Origin: Eubacterium sp.
Lineage (GTDB): Bacteria > Bacillota > Clostridia > Lachnospirales > Lachnospiraceae
Length of the DNA: 64,000 bases
NCBI GenBank assembly: GCA_017634555.1
Contig: JAGBNF010000007.1
Span: 1-64,000, forward strand
Direction of reading: 5' to 3'
Shown here: positions 54,487-64,000 of the stretch, in pieces
Numbering within the stretch: position 1 is the first letter of the stretch
How the letters are laid out: the number at the start of each line of letters is the position of its first letter
Position numbers and translations under genes: made by a program
Notes under the pieces: model-generated
Database searches by the model: none
What the model was told of the DNA's origin: nothing
What the model saw: the letters and a program-made list of their open reading frames with translations, nothing else

Positions 54487-56242
54487 AAACGAAAACTCCC
54501 TTACTCTTACCCTTAAGCGGGATCTCACCCACTTCGTTAACTTCTATTCTGTCCTTAAGTCTTTCATAAAGGACATCACTTATAAGAACCTGTCCCTTCT
54601 TGGCATTTGCTTCAAGACGGGCAGCTGTATTGACTGTATCACCTATAGCAGTAAAGTCCATTCTGAAGTCGCAGCCTACGTTTCCGACAACCGCCGGACC
54701 CACATTTACTCCGACACCGAAGCCTACGCTTCTGCCGTATTCCTTCATGAACTTCTCTTCTATTCTCTCACCGCCGGCCACTATATCAAGCGCGGCACAA
54801 ACAGCCTTATATTCATAATCTTCAAGGTCAAACGGCGAATTAAATACCGCCATTGTTGCGTCGCCGACGAACTTATCCAAAGTTCCGCTGTTCTTAAAGA
54901 TAGATTCCGTAGTAAGTGCCAGATACTCATTAAGTATCGCAACAACCTGCTCAGGCTCAAGAGCCTCGGACATTGTCGTAAAGCCTCTGATATCAACGAA
55001 AAGAACCGCAATATCTCTGTTCTCGCCGCCCAGCTTTATATTAAAGTCGCCCTTCTTTGCGATTTCCTCTACAACCTGAGGAGCCACATATTTTCTGAAG
55101 GCTTCAAGTACCTTCTTACGCTTTGCCTGCTCACGGATATATCCGATAGCCACCGAATAAACATATGATATCAGTATAATTATCGGGAAGTAGACTACGC
55201 TGAAAGTAAGTCCCCCGTTGTTAAGCGTTACACATGTGATCACAAAGGCCGCAAGCGCTGCAATGAGAAGTATTACGCCCTGCCATACCTTAAGCTTTCT
55301 GAACAGTAAATGCAGCAGCATTGCTATAGCTGCGGTTATCAGTCCGAATATCGTCGGATTTCCGCTTATGGAAAAACGTCCCTGCAAATAGGACTGGAGA
55401 ATGTTGGCATGTACCTCTACGCCGTACATTTCTCTGTGTCTGCTGATAGGTACCTTGAAATTATCCTGCATTCCCGGTGCGTATGCGCCTACAAGAACGA
55501 TACTGTCACTGAAGGCTCTCGGATCGATATTTCCGTTAAGCACATCCACCATGGATATACATTCATAATCTCCGGAATTACCTGAATAGTTGATCAGTGT
55601 CCATCCATACTTATCTCTCGGAGCAGTTCTTTTCTCCGCTCCGGTCAGCTCACAGTATCTGTCATAGAGTGCCTTTGAGAATATGTAATGTGTCTCACCG
55701 TTATAGTTTTCTTCCGGAATTATCTTTCTTACTATTCCATCGGAATCCTGTGCCACATTACAGTAACCCGATGCGGTAACTGTGTCAAGTGCCGGATATG
55801 CTATCTCAACGTTCTTCACCGGCTTATATGTGAGCCCGTCAGCTCCCACCTGGCTCCTCTCGTCATATATAAGATGATCGACTACGACCACATTTCTGCT
55901 TGCGGCAGCAGCCTCTGCAAGTGCTGTGTCGCCTTCATCGACCTCTCCCGCAAGGATTATATCCAGACCTATAAGAAGCGGTTTTGAATCCCCTGCGGAA
56001 TTAAGCTTCGTTATAAGGTCAGCATAATAAGAGCGGGACCAGGTTTGAACTGGTCCCAGCTCATTTAAGGTTTTTTCATCAATTCCTATGATCTTTATGT
56101 CACTGTCTATGCCTCTCGGTCTCTGGTACAGCATATCTCTTGCTATATAATCCAGAGAACTGAAAAGGCCTGTGACAGTCAGCAGGAATACAAGCATTCC
56201 TGCTATGATCATTTCAATAACTATCGGTAAATTTTTCTTCAT
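54464..56242 (-). CDS. CHASE2-domain class III adenylate cyclase
   Basis: Encodes 592 residues. An N-terminal membrane helix (about 7-30) leads into an extracellular CHASE2 sensor (about 30-285), three further helices follow (about 300-385), then a class III cyclase domain (about 410-590). Catalytic features are FVDIRGFT (metal Asp), DKFVGDATMAVF (Lys and second Asp) and FTAIGDTVNTAARLE (Asn and Arg of the transition state). It should make cAMP, or another cyclic nucleotide, in response to an outside signal. It starts one base after the stop of the Ig-repeat surface protein, so sensor and surface protein are made together. Confidence 0.93.
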   Translation of the reverse strand: MKKNLPIVIEMIIAGMLVFLLTVTGLFSSLDYIARDMLYQRPRGIDSDIKIIGIDEKTLNELGPVQTWSRSYYADLITKLNSAGDSKPLLIGLDIILAGEVDEGDTALAEAAAASRNVVVVDHLIYDERSQVGADGLTYKPVKNVEIAYPALDTVTASGYCNVAQDSDGIVRKIIPEENYNGETHYIFSKALYDRYCELTGAEKRTAPRDKYGWTLINYSGNSGDYECISMVDVLNGNIDPRAFSDSIVLVGAYAPGMQDNFKVPISRHREMYGVEVHANILQSYLQGRFSISGNPTIFGLITAAIAMLLHLLFRKLKVWQGVILLIAALAAFVITCVTLNNGGLTFSVVYFPIIILISYVYSVAIGYIREQAKRKKVLEAFRKYVAPQVVEEIAKKGDFNIKLGGENRDIAVLFVDIRGFTTMSEALEPEQVVAILNEYLALTTESIFKNSGTLDKFVGDATMAVFNSPFDLEDYEYKAVCAALDIVAGGERIEEKFMKEYGRSVGFGVGVNVGPAVVGNVGCDFRMDFTAIGDTVNTAARLEANAKKGQVLISDVLYERLKDRIEVNEVGEIPLKGKSKGVFVYEVTGLK

Positions 56243-59200
56243 TTAGTCAACCCTGGTAAATACATATTCTCCCGATTCATTTACATATACAGAAACTCCT
56301 CCGTTATATACGGTACCGTCTCCATTGACAGTCCAGCTTCCGTCATCCAGCTTATATGCTTCCTTACTATCCAGTGGAAGCAGCTTATCAGCAGGGATGA
56401 TTTTATCCTTCAGCCATTCAGCAAAGATTGTTATTTCAACTTCACTTGTATTTCCGGCTTCATCTTCGGCTTTAATGCTGAAGGTTTTGATTCCGTTTGC
56501 AGGATCCAGGATCATATCAGCAGTGCCCTTATCAACCTTCATCTCGAGACCGTCCATGAAGAGCTTAAAAAGATTCTCATCATTAACGCTTAATTCAAAT
56601 CCGTCCGAAAAGAACTTATTCTCACCGGAAAGTGCCTGTGTTTTACCTACAAACTCAGGAAGTATCTTATCGATCTTGATCTCCTGCTTTACAGGTATAG
56701 CCGTTGTTCTGGCACCGTCATCTATACGGACAAGATATATATTTTCAAGGCTCTTGCTGTAAAGAACGCTTTCACCATAATCACCGCCGTACTCAGCTGC
56801 GATCATGAATCCCACAGGTGCCTTAAGATATACGTCAGATGTATAATACTTGTTCTTTCCCGCTGTACCCTGGATTGTAAAGGCCTCACCCGGTGCATCG
56901 AGATATGATAATTCAAAATCATCCGTACAGCTTGCTGCCTTATAAACAGAGGTTTCAGGTATAAGTGCCTTTACCACATATCTTCCCGGTCTGGAAGGAA
57001 CATATCCTGAATAAGAATCCTCATCAGCATCGTATGGTCTGTACATAAATACTATGCCTGTTTCTGCATCCGAATCTGTCTCAACGATCGGATTAAGAGT
57101 ATTTCCTACACAAGCATCTTTCTGTGTAACGATGGCCTTTGTAACCTCTCTCTTACTTATAACAAAGCTGCTTACTGCGCTTGCACTAAAGTATTCCTCT
57201 GTCTCCGGAACAGTAGCTCTGATCTCATATTCACCTGCTGCAGTCGGCTTAGTTGTTGTATAAGCACTGTCAGCTGCGCCGCGCGGCTTATATTCGAATA
57301 CTGCCTTATCCTTTCCGTCTGAATCTGTTGTAAGAACAGGCTCATACTCAGTTCCGACTGTAACATCGGCTACCGTAACCTTAATAGACTGAACATCCTT
57401 TTTAGCAATAAGTATATTAAATGTATCCTCACAGGAAATTCCCGTATAGGTATCTGTCTCAGGTATCACAGCCTTAATTGTATAAGCGCCTACCGTAACA
57501 GGCTTTACATTGCTGAAAGCTGTATCAGGTGCATCCATCGGCTTATAGAAGAATTCCGCATTACTGATACCATCGGAATCTGTCTTAAGAACAGGGGCAA
57601 ACTCTGTACCTGCCTTAATATCATCAATACTTACTTCTGCATAAGAAGGTGCCTTCTTACTTATGGTAAAGCTTCCTATACATGTTATCTCATCATACTT
57701 TCCTGTTTCCGGAACAGTAGCTTTGATAGTATAGCTTCCTGCAGCATAAGGCTTAACCGCTGAATATGTAGTATCCTCATCACCTGTCACCTTATACTCA
57801 AATACTGCTTTATCCTTTCCATCCGAATCTGTTGTAAGAACAGGTTCATATACATCTCCAACCTTTGAATCCGGAACTGTAACACTTGCAGATGTCGGAG
57901 CAAGTCGTGACACATTAAATTCTGCTGTACCCACTGTAGCTTCATATTCTGCAGTTGCGGCAACCGTTGCCTTAACAACATACTTTCCGCCTTCAGAAGG
58001 CTTTTCACCGGTATAAGTGCTGTCTGCCGCACCACTCTTCTTATATTGATAAGTTACTGTTCCACTTGAAGGTGTTACCACGCTTGGATTACAGTTTTCT
58101 CCGACTTTAATGTCAGAGCATATAACCTTCACGGTCGGAATAAGCTTCTTAATTGTAAAGTTATCAGTACATACTTTACCGAGATATATTTCTGTCTCCG
58201 GTATAGTTGCCCTTACTGTATAAGTACCTGCAGCTGTCGGCTTTACAGCTGTATATGTTGTATCGGCCGCAGTTGATACCTTATAGGCAAAGCTTGCATC
58301 TGCAATGCCATCCGATGTACCTGTAAGCGTAGGTTCATACTCGGTTCTGATATTCATATCAGGAATATCTACTTTTGCGTCATTAACCGGACGCTTACTG
58401 ATTGTAAATGTGCCATAGCAGACGGTACCAAGATACTCGTCTGTTTCCGGTATAGTGGCTCTTACATCATATTCACCGGCTGACTCAGGCATTTCATCAT
58501 CATAATCATCTGCAGGAGCTGAGCTCAGCTTATAGTCAAATGTTGCATCTTCTATTCCGTCCGTATCTGTTGTAAGTTCCGGCTCGTATTCCTCACCTAC
58601 CAGTGTATCAGGAACTGTGACCACTGCAGTTGAAGGTGTTCTTTTCTGTATATAGAAATCATCTGTGCAGATAATTTCCTCATACTTATAAGTTTCAGGA
58701 ATGGTAGCCCTTACCATATATCTTCCTGCTGCTGTCGGAACTTCGTCCGAATAAGCAGTGTCAGGTTCGGAATAAAGCCTATACTCGAAGGAAGCATCAG
58801 CTTTACCGTCTGAAAGAGTATCTATCGTAAGATTCGGTTCATCACCCGAATATATATTTGCTGCTGTAAGAGTTGCTGTGGTAGTCTGCAGTGGATAGAT
58901 AAGTGTAAGGGATACTTCAGAAGTTCTTCCGGAATGATCCGTTGCGATAACACTGATTTCTGCAGGCACTCCCCATGTTGCCAAATAATCGAAATCCATA
59001 GTGGTCTCATCGGTATCAGATTCACTTCCATTCTGATTGATTGTTGCCAGATTCTCATCATATACCGAGAATGTAAGTTCAGTTCCGATAACCTCATCAT
59101 AATCCTCGAAATTAATCTCCATCTCAGCACCGGTTTCATCCGTAAGCATTATATTATGAAATTCCGGATCATCCAGATCAAAGATTACTTCATCAAGACC

Positions 59201-60538
59201 GGCTCCCGTACTTCCGATTGCAACCATATCCGTCTCGGCACCGTCACTATTTCTCTTAAAATAGAAGCCGTAATCAACATTGTAAGAACCATATCCGTAA
59301 AGGTCATCATATGTAAGGTTCTGAGAAGCTGCATATTCTGAGCCGCCCATATAAGTTTTAACCTTATAACCCGAAGCAGGGCTTACAGTAACATAATCCT
59401 GTGTATATTTTCCGTTCGTTAAGTGGCTAAGCTTCAGATATGATGATCCGTCAGCTTTTGCAACTTCAGAAAGAGGAAGGTAGCTTACTCTGAAGCTTCT
59501 TGTTGCGGATACACCACGTGCATATTCACCATCTTCAGGAGCCACTGCTCTAACCTGCCAGTTTCCGATGGAATCAATCGGATCTGTAGAAAACTCAGAA
59601 TCTCCCGGTCCCTTATATTCAAAGTAAACCTCACCGGTATAATCAGCATCTACAGATACCTTATCACTGAAATCCGGCTCAGTTCCATAATAAATATCAC
59701 TGACTGCTGCAAGAGATATTTCCGGATCTACCATAATTGCATCATATGCTGTACCTGTTACAGAATTCTCATAACTAGGTGTAAATGTTTTTGAAACACC
59801 GTTCGGAAGTTCAATAGTACATTTTCCGCCTGTAAGTTCAAGATACGTATCATTCTGAACACGTACAGTTCCCAAAAGATTAATATCATTATAGAAAGCG
59901 GTAGTTGCTTCATAAATCGCAGATTCTGTGCTGGTTATGCCATCCAGATCTTCAATTGCGATGGTGTCCATTGCTACGGTACCATAATTTGTGAGAGTTC
60001 CATCCTCAACATTAAAATATCCTGTAAGTCTACCGCTTGACTGTATCGTAACATCACCCGAAGTTACGTGGATCGGCCAGGAAACAGTACCTGTTATATA
60101 AGCATCTCCACCGATAAAATCGATCGTTGATTCATAGAAAAGCACTGAACCATCTACTGATATAGCATCATCAATCAGGACAGTACCTCCACTTTCATTC
60201 ATTATCTCAAGATTACTGTCACAATGACCGTTTATTACCTTTACCGTTACAAGCGGACTCGTAATAACCAACTGGTAATAATCAGAAGATGTCGTCTGTA
60301 CACCTTCCGATGTATAATAATCCATCTTGTTTCCTGCTGATCTGTCCATAACAAATTCAGCCGGCTGTCCATCACTCGAAGAAAGATAGATAACATCTCC
60401 CTCAAGCTCTCCTGCCGCATTTGATGATGAAGCATAAACCCTTTGTGGCTTCACATCACAGATATAGCAGCCCATTACCATGGCAAAAGCAAGCAGGACA
60501 CTGATTATTCTTTTGTTTAAACTATATTTATATTTCAT
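56243..60538 (-). CDS. Large secreted protein with eight Ig-like repeats
   Basis: Encodes 1431 residues. A signal peptide (about 1-36, cleavage near VYASSS) precedes a 500-residue region with a beta-rich start (IYLSSSDGQPAEFV, DGDAYITGTVSWPIHV). Eight repeats of about 82 residues follow (about 550-1213), each ending like AAGTYTVRATIPETxxY...FTISK, the pattern of bacterial MBG-type Ig domains. The last 220 residues contain another adhesin-like domain (GENKFFSDGFELSVNDENLF) and end without LPXTG or membrane anchor. Surface or matrix binding is inferred. The gene is the second of the FecR - surface protein - cyclase operon. Confidence 0.85.
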   Translation of the reverse strand: MKYKYSLNKRIISVLLAFAMVMGCYICDVKPQRVYASSSNAAGELEGDVIYLSSSDGQPAEFVMDRSAGNKMDYYTSEGVQTTSSDYYQLVITSPLVTVKVINGHCDSNLEIMNESGGTVLIDDAISVDGSVLFYESTIDFIGGDAYITGTVSWPIHVTSGDVTIQSSGRLTGYFNVEDGTLTNYGTVAMDTIAIEDLDGITSTESAIYEATTAFYNDINLLGTVRVQNDTYLELTGGKCTIELPNGVSKTFTPSYENSVTGTAYDAIMVDPEISLAAVSDIYYGTEPDFSDKVSVDADYTGEVYFEYKGPGDSEFSTDPIDSIGNWQVRAVAPEDGEYARGVSATRSFRVSYLPLSEVAKADGSSYLKLSHLTNGKYTQDYVTVSPASGYKVKTYMGGSEYAASQNLTYDDLYGYGSYNVDYGFYFKRNSDGAETDMVAIGSTGAGLDEVIFDLDDPEFHNIMLTDETGAEMEINFEDYDEVIGTELTFSVYDENLATINQNGSESDTDETTMDFDYLATWGVPAEISVIATDHSGRTSEVSLTLIYPLQTTTATLTAANIYSGDEPNLTIDTLSDGKADASFEYRLYSEPDTAYSDEVPTAAGRYMVRATIPETYKYEEIICTDDFYIQKRTPSTAVVTVPDTLVGEEYEPELTTDTDGIEDATFDYKLSSAPADDYDDEMPESAGEYDVRATIPETDEYLGTVCYGTFTISKRPVNDAKVDIPDMNIRTEYEPTLTGTSDGIADASFAYKVSTAADTTYTAVKPTAAGTYTVRATIPETEIYLGKVCTDNFTIKKLIPTVKVICSDIKVGENCNPSVVTPSSGTVTYQYKKSGAADSTYTGEKPSEGGKYVVKATVAATAEYEATVGTAEFNVSRLAPTSASVTVPDSKVGDVYEPVLTTDSDGKDKAVFEYKVTGDEDTTYSAVKPYAAGSYTIKATVPETGKYDEITCIGSFTISKKAPSYAEVSIDDIKAGTEFAPVLKTDSDGISNAEFFYKPMDAPDTAFSNVKPVTVGAYTIKAVIPETDTYTGISCEDTFNILIAKKDVQSIKVTVADVTVGTEYEPVLTTDSDGKDKAVFEYKPRGAADSAYTTTKPTAAGEYEIRATVPETEEYFSASAVSSFVISKREVTKAIVTQKDACVGNTLNPIVETDSDAETGIVFMYRPYDADEDSYSGYVPSRPGRYVVKALIPETSVYKAASCTDDFELSYLDAPGEAFTIQGTAGKNKYYTSDVYLKAPVGFMIAAEYGGDYGESVLYSKSLENIYLVRIDDGARTTAIPVKQEIKIDKILPEFVGKTQALSGENKFFSDGFELSVNDENLFKLFMDGLEMKVDKGTADMILDPANGIKTFSIKAEDEAGNTSEVEITIFAEWLKDKIIPADKLLPLDSKEAYKLDDGSWTVNGDGTVYNGGVSVYVNESGEYVFTRVD
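56895..58890 (-). repeat. Eight tandem coding repeats of about 246 bp
   Basis: Each unit encodes about 82 residues with the core YEPVLTTDSDG...FEYK and PETxxY. Units 5 and 7 share a nearly identical stretch (VYEPVLTTDSDGKDKAVFEYK), including at DNA level near 57298-57345 and 57795-57845, implying recent duplication or gene conversion. Such repeats may vary in number between strains. Confidence 0.8.
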
Positions 60539-60551
60539 ATAATCATCCTCC

Positions 60552-61433
60552 TTACTTCCATTCTATAGTGGTATCTTCATCGACTGTCCGGTCGAACTTC
60601 CAGTCCCATCCACCGGTGGCTGCCGGTGCAAGGGAAGGCATAGAAACCTTTCCGCCTTTTTCTACCTTCTGAGTTCCGAATACGCTGCCGTTATACATAA
60701 AGGTTACAGTAACTGTATTCTCCTCATCCATGAGAGCAACATCTCTTCCATCATCCCTTGCTCCCTTAACCAGATCGATAACATCATCAGGTATAGCGGC
60801 AAAGTCTATATCCTTAGGCTCGGACAGATAATCTGTTGTAGTTCCGTCCTCGAAGATGATAACTTCCTTACCCTTTTCTACGTCAACCTCTTCATCGGAT
60901 ACTGTTCCGTCTGTATAGACAAGTCTTGTTGTAACCTTGCCTTCGAATACAGAAACCTTCGTATATGTTACATTTCCTATCTTGTAAACATTTACTCTGA
61001 AGATAGTACCTCTGACAGACATAGTCGCATTCGGTGTATTGATATCATATGAAGATTCATCCGAAAGCTTGTTCTGTATATCGTTTGTGATAGCACCCTG
61101 CTTTAACTCGATGGTTGTCTTGCTGTTTGCTGAGTTGCCTGTAGCAACAAGCTTTAACTCTGTATCCTCTTCCAGATGGATAAACTTATCCTCATCTGCC
61201 TGCAGACACATTTTTCCTGTGTTCAGCTTTATCTCATCGCCGGACTCAAGAACCATGTTTGCATACGGAGTTATCTCACCCTTCTTTTCGCGGTTTACGG
61301 AACCGTCACCGTAAAATTCATACACTTTAAGAAGGCGGTAAGACTTCTTCTGTAAAACTCTGATGCCTATTACCGCCAAAACTATAACTATTACAGCTAC
61401 AACTGTTATTATTATTCCTTTTTTCTTACTCAT
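60552..61433 (-). CDS. FecR-domain membrane protein
   Basis: Encodes 293 residues from the ATG at 61433 (MSKKKGIIITVVAVIVIVLAVIGI); the longer frame is in the intergenic region. One N-terminal membrane helix (about 6-26) is followed by a FecR domain (about 50-180) with NTPNATMSVRGTIFRVNVY, and a C-terminal NTVTVTFMYNGSVFGTQKVEKG strand region resembling InlB B-repeats. No sigma factor gene of the FecI type is nearby, so this is the CHASE2-associated form of FecR. It heads the operon with the surface protein and cyclase. Confidence 0.88.
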   Translation of the reverse strand: MSKKKGIIITVVAVIVIVLAVIGIRVLQKKSYRLLKVYEFYGDGSVNREKKGEITPYANMVLESGDEIKLNTGKMCLQADEDKFIHLEEDTELKLVATGNSANSKTTIELKQGAITNDIQNKLSDESSYDINTPNATMSVRGTIFRVNVYKIGNVTYTKVSVFEGKVTTRLVYTDGTVSDEEVDVEKGKEVIIFEDGTTTDYLSEPKDIDFAAIPDDVIDLVKGARDDGRDVALMDEENTVTVTFMYNGSVFGTQKVEKGGKVSMPSLAPAATGGWDWKFDRTVDEDTTIEWK

Positions 61434-61534
61434 AAAAAGCCCTCTGGAAAAACACAAATCTACCCAATGTAATAATACTACTTTTTGCCCATAAATTGTA
61501 CATTTTTTTCCTAAAAAATGCGGTTTTAGCACGA

Positions 61535-61564
61535 TTGACATTCATCCATCATTGTATGTATAAT
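61535..61564 (+). promoter_or_regulatory. Promoter of the SLC13-type transporter
   Basis: TTGACA (61535-61540) and TATAAT (61559-61564), both perfect, are 18 bases apart and about 40 bases before the ATG at 61602, which has GAGGA before it. Confidence 0.85.
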
Positions 61565-61601
61565 ACGCTCTTGGTAATTACTGAAATGTGAGGAAAAATC
61601 A

Positions 61602-62720
61602 ATGAAAGAAAAAATGATAATGCTATTTAAAGAAGATACAATTCTTGTAGTATCGGGCATACTTGCAGTAATATCCTGCTTCTTTGTAACTCCTGATGCA
61701 GGCTATAAAGATTATGTAAACTACCGTGTGCTTGCTATTCTCTTTTCACTTATGCTGGTAGTCAGTGCACTTATCAGGATTGGAACCTTCGATTATCTGA
61801 CAGAGAAGCTTCTGGGTCGTATACACAGTGAGAAATATGTATCACTTCTGCTTGTCGTTCTTTCCTTCTTCATGAGCATGCTCCTCACAAACGACGTAAC
61901 TCTCGTTACACTTGTACCTTTCGCTGTAAATGTGCTGAAGGCCTATAAGGACAGACGCCGTATGATGTATACACTCATCCTTATGACTGTATCCGCAAAT
62001 CTGGGAAGTATGCTGACTCCTATCGGAAATCCACAGAATCTCTATCTTTATTCAAATTTCAACTTTAAGCTTTCAGATTTTATTCTGCTTATGCTTCCTT
62101 ACAGTGCGGTATCTCTTATCATGCTTATCGTAAGCGTATTTATCCTTAACGTTACAGATAAAACCGCCGATACAGCTGTGACTAAGGCAACACCCGCTCC
62201 GAATGCACTTAAGCTGGGCTTATATTCCGCACTTTTCATAGTCTGCATTATTACAGTATCAAACAAGCTTCACTATCTTATAATGCTTGGCATCATAGCC
62301 GCTGTAATACTTGTGGTAGATAGAAAAGCCTTTAAGAATGTTGACTACGGTCTTCTCCTGACCTTCGTATTCTTCTTTGTTCTTATCGGAAATCTCGGAA
62401 GAATAAGCATCATCAGTGATACTTTATCTGTAATTATAGAGAAAAATGTAATCCTTACATCCGTACTTGCATCACAGATCATCAGTAACGTTCCGGCAGC
62501 AATGCTCCTTTCGGCCTTTACAGATAAGGGCTCCGCACTCGTTATCGGAACCAACCTCGGAGGACTGGGAACGCTTATTGCAAGTATGGCCAGTCTTATA
62601 ACCTATAAATTCTTCAACAAGATAAAAAAAGAAGGCGAACATTATCTGCTCGCCTTCACGATAATAAATGTGATATTCCTTATTGTACTTTTCACAATGA
62701 GTGTATTTCTTTATAGATAA
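61602..62720 (+). CDS. SLC13/ArsB-superfamily anion transporter
   Basis: Encodes 372 residues with about ten hydrophobic segments. The motif LLTNDVTLVTLVPFAVNVLKAY and the paired segments TPIGNPQNLYLYSNF and SNVPAAMLLSAFTDKG are hairpin re-entrant loops typical of the CitM/ArsB/SLC13 superfamily of Na+- or H+-coupled anion carriers. The protein is shorter than the usual 420-460 residues of ArsB or CitM. Substrate may be a dicarboxylate or arsenite; nothing adjacent decides it. It is one of only two plus-strand genes. Confidence 0.88.
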   Translation: MKEKMIMLFKEDTILVVSGILAVISCFFVTPDAGYKDYVNYRVLAILFSLMLVVSALIRIGTFDYLTEKLLGRIHSEKYVSLLLVVLSFFMSMLLTNDVTLVTLVPFAVNVLKAYKDRRRMMYTLILMTVSANLGSMLTPIGNPQNLYLYSNFNFKLSDFILLMLPYSAVSLIMLIVSVFILNVTDKTADTAVTKATPAPNALKLGLYSALFIVCIITVSNKLHYLIMLGIIAAVILVVDRKAFKNVDYGLLLTFVFFFVLIGNLGRISIISDTLSVIIEKNVILTSVLASQIISNVPAAMLLSAFTDKGSALVIGTNLGGLGTLIASMASLITYKFFNKIKKEGEHYLLAFTIINVIFLIVLFTMSVFLYR

Positions 62721-62735
62721 TCTTTTACCTAGCTC

Positions 62736-64000
62736 TTACTGTGCGTCTAAGCTGTTTATGGCATAATTCATAATATAATCCTCATCTTTATCAAAGATTG
62801 CCGTAACAGCCTCCTGATCAAGTGGTATCCTTTCATCAAAAGGAGTTCTTCCAATACGGTCTGCAAAGGTATCTATAGCTATACTTCCGTCCGGAAAGAG
62901 AGTCGGTACCGCCGAGAAGCTGACTAATCCTGCTTCTCCGGAAAACTGTGTTACCGCCTGGCAGGAGCTGTTGCTTCTGGTAATTCCCATAACCTTTACG
63001 TTCGGATAAGCTCCCATGATATAGGTCATATCATCACCGGCACTGACTGTTGCAGCATTTACAAGAAGTATCACTTGTCCGTCATGCCATATATCTTCAC
63101 CCTGAAATGTACTCGGCACTCCCTTGATATATTTACCATCGGCACCTCTTTCGTAGGTTGCCGTTTTTTCGTTTATAACCGCATTATAATATGTGAGCTG
63201 CTCTCCTTCCGGAGCAAAAAGCTGTGCGACTCCTTCTACGAAGTACGGACTTCCTCCGGTATTTGATCTGAGGTCGATGATTATATTCTTTACGCCATCC
63301 TGCTTAAGACCGAGAAGCTCTTCTCTAAGTATACCCGTCATTTCCGTATAGTCGGCTCCATTATAAGTTTTGTAATCATAGCTCATGGAATAGATTCTGA
63401 GAACAGCCGTATCATCACTGAGTCTCTGCCAGCTGAGATTATCCGCCAGAATTCCTTTGTTCAGCTTCTTTTCTGTTTCGAAAAGTCTCCTGAAGTAGCT
63501 TCCAAGATTCGGCGCCTTTACTGTTTCTTCTTCGCCCTTATCATTGATAAATGTTATGTCAACCGATACAGTTTCAGCCGAAACTCCTTCCACCGTCTTC
63601 TTACATGATTCCTTCATAGCCTCAGGAATAACTGTTTCACCGTAACTTAAGTCTCTTCCGATTCCCGCAACATATATCGGTCTGTAAAACTCTTCGTTTT
63701 CCTTAACCGGAAACTGATCCATATAATAATCAATCTCATCAAAGTATTCATCTATAGGCTTTCCATTCCACTTTGTGATTATCGTACCGTTATGAATTCC
63801 GGCATTTTTCAGAGTCAGTCTGTTTGCCTCTGCATTTGACGGCTCATATGCCTTAAGGATATCCCGCATTGCAAGTTCATCATAACCATCTTCTGTAATA
63901 GAATACGAATGTCCGCAGCCCTCTACATTTATCGCAGCATACTCTCCTGTTGAAAGTTTTATAAGTGACAGCCCGTAATCATTTCCGAAGGATTCACATA
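62736..64000 (-). CDS. S41-family peptidase (cut by the window edge)
   Basis: The reading frame is open through 64000, so the true N-terminus lies outside; the apparent ATG at 63869 is internal to the frame. About 421 codons are visible. A PDZ-like segment (LKNAGIHNGTIITKWNGKPIDEYF) is followed by the S41 core with VKNIIIDLRSNTGGSPYFVEGVAQLF and the catalytic Ser in LLVNAATVSAGDDMTY. C-terminal processing peptidases of this family trim or degrade secreted proteins. It is convergent with the transporter gene, 15 bases apart, with no clear terminator. Confidence 0.88.
   Translation of the reverse strand, partial: CESFGNDYGLSLIKLSTGEYAAINVEGCGHSYSITEDGYDELAMRDILKAYEPSNAEANRLTLKNAGIHNGTIITKWNGKPIDEYFDEIDYYMDQFPVKENEEFYRPIYVAGIGRDLSYGETVIPEAMKESCKKTVEGVSAETVSVDITFINDKGEEETVKAPNLGSYFRRLFETEKKLNKGILADNLSWQRLSDDTAVLRIYSMSYDYKTYNGADYTEMTGILREELLGLKQDGVKNIIIDLRSNTGGSPYFVEGVAQLFAPEGEQLTYYNAVINEKTATYERGADGKYIKGVPSTFQGEDIWHDGQVILLVNAATVSAGDDMTYIMGAYPNVKVMGITRSNSSCQAVTQFSGEAGLVSFSAVPTLFPDGSIAIDTFADRIGRTPFDERIPLDQEAVTAIFDKDEDYIMNYAINSLDAQ

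Noticed and set aside
56895..58890. Regular repeats resembling a CRISPR array
   Set aside because: The repeats are about 246 bp, protein-coding and in frame throughout, with no short spacers.

Overview
The window reads as chromosome of an anaerobic, polysaccharide-degrading Gram-positive of the Lachnospiraceae, Butyrivibrio/Pseudobutyrivibrio-like. The reasons are moderately AT-rich DNA with strong AGGAGG-type ribosome sites, the order rpmE - DUF1385 - prmC - prfA usual in Clostridia, lysine synthesis through DapL, a GH9 cellulase lipoprotein, a GH10 xylanase without a signal peptide, and several cyclic-di-GMP proteins. This assignment is inference from gene content; no rRNA gene lies in the window. 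Almost all genes are on the minus strand; only an araC-type regulator and one SLC13-type transporter are on the plus strand.

Layout. 1-395: a strong leftward promoter and structured leader, probably for an rRNA operon beyond the left edge. 396-5615: LysM protein, two small membrane proteins, prfA, prmC, DUF1385, rpmE. 5779-12731: a diguanylate cyclase, SF2 helicase, AAA+ ATPase, membrane/helical-repeat protein and aldo/keto reductase in one run. 12847-15671: a methyltransferase, a small conserved protein and an oxidoreductase fusion. 15799-28101: a twelve-gene nitrogenase-like operon. 28324-34372: dapL and a radical SAM / LRR / metallopeptidase-vWA / MoxR operon. 34423-38372: an ABC exporter with a GntR (YtrA-like) regulator and a CPBP protease. 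38469-44730: xylanase, MATE exporter, AraC regulator, diaminobutyrate-type aminotransferase and an Orn/Lys/Arg-type decarboxylase. 44862-50266: PAS-GGDEF-EAL protein and GH9 cellulase. 50363-53893: MurT with an apparently catalytically dead GatD, and a flavin reductase. 53965-61433: FecR protein, a 1431-residue Ig-repeat surface protein, a CHASE2 adenylate cyclase and a NUDIX hydrolase. The window ends in an S41 peptidase cut by the right edge.

The most unusual system is the operon at 15799-28101. In transcription order it encodes a NifX-like protein, a polar amino-acid ABC importer (binding protein frameshifted in this sequence), an Fe-S serine-dehydratase paralogue, a Cys/Met-metabolism PLP enzyme, NifH, a NifX-NifB fusion, an unknown repeat protein, and NifD- and NifK-like subunits. 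NifH and the P-cluster cysteines are intact and NifB is present, so a complex Fe-S cofactor is likely. But nifE, nifN and nifV are absent, and the NifD active-site residues equivalent to Gln191, His195 and His442 are replaced, so this is not an ordinary nitrogen-fixing enzyme. The neighbours suggest reductive chemistry on a sulfur-containing (thioether) amino acid, by analogy with methylthio-alkane reductase; the substrate remains a hypothesis.

Places where the gene start was moved are stated in the entries, with the ribosome-binding site used to decide.
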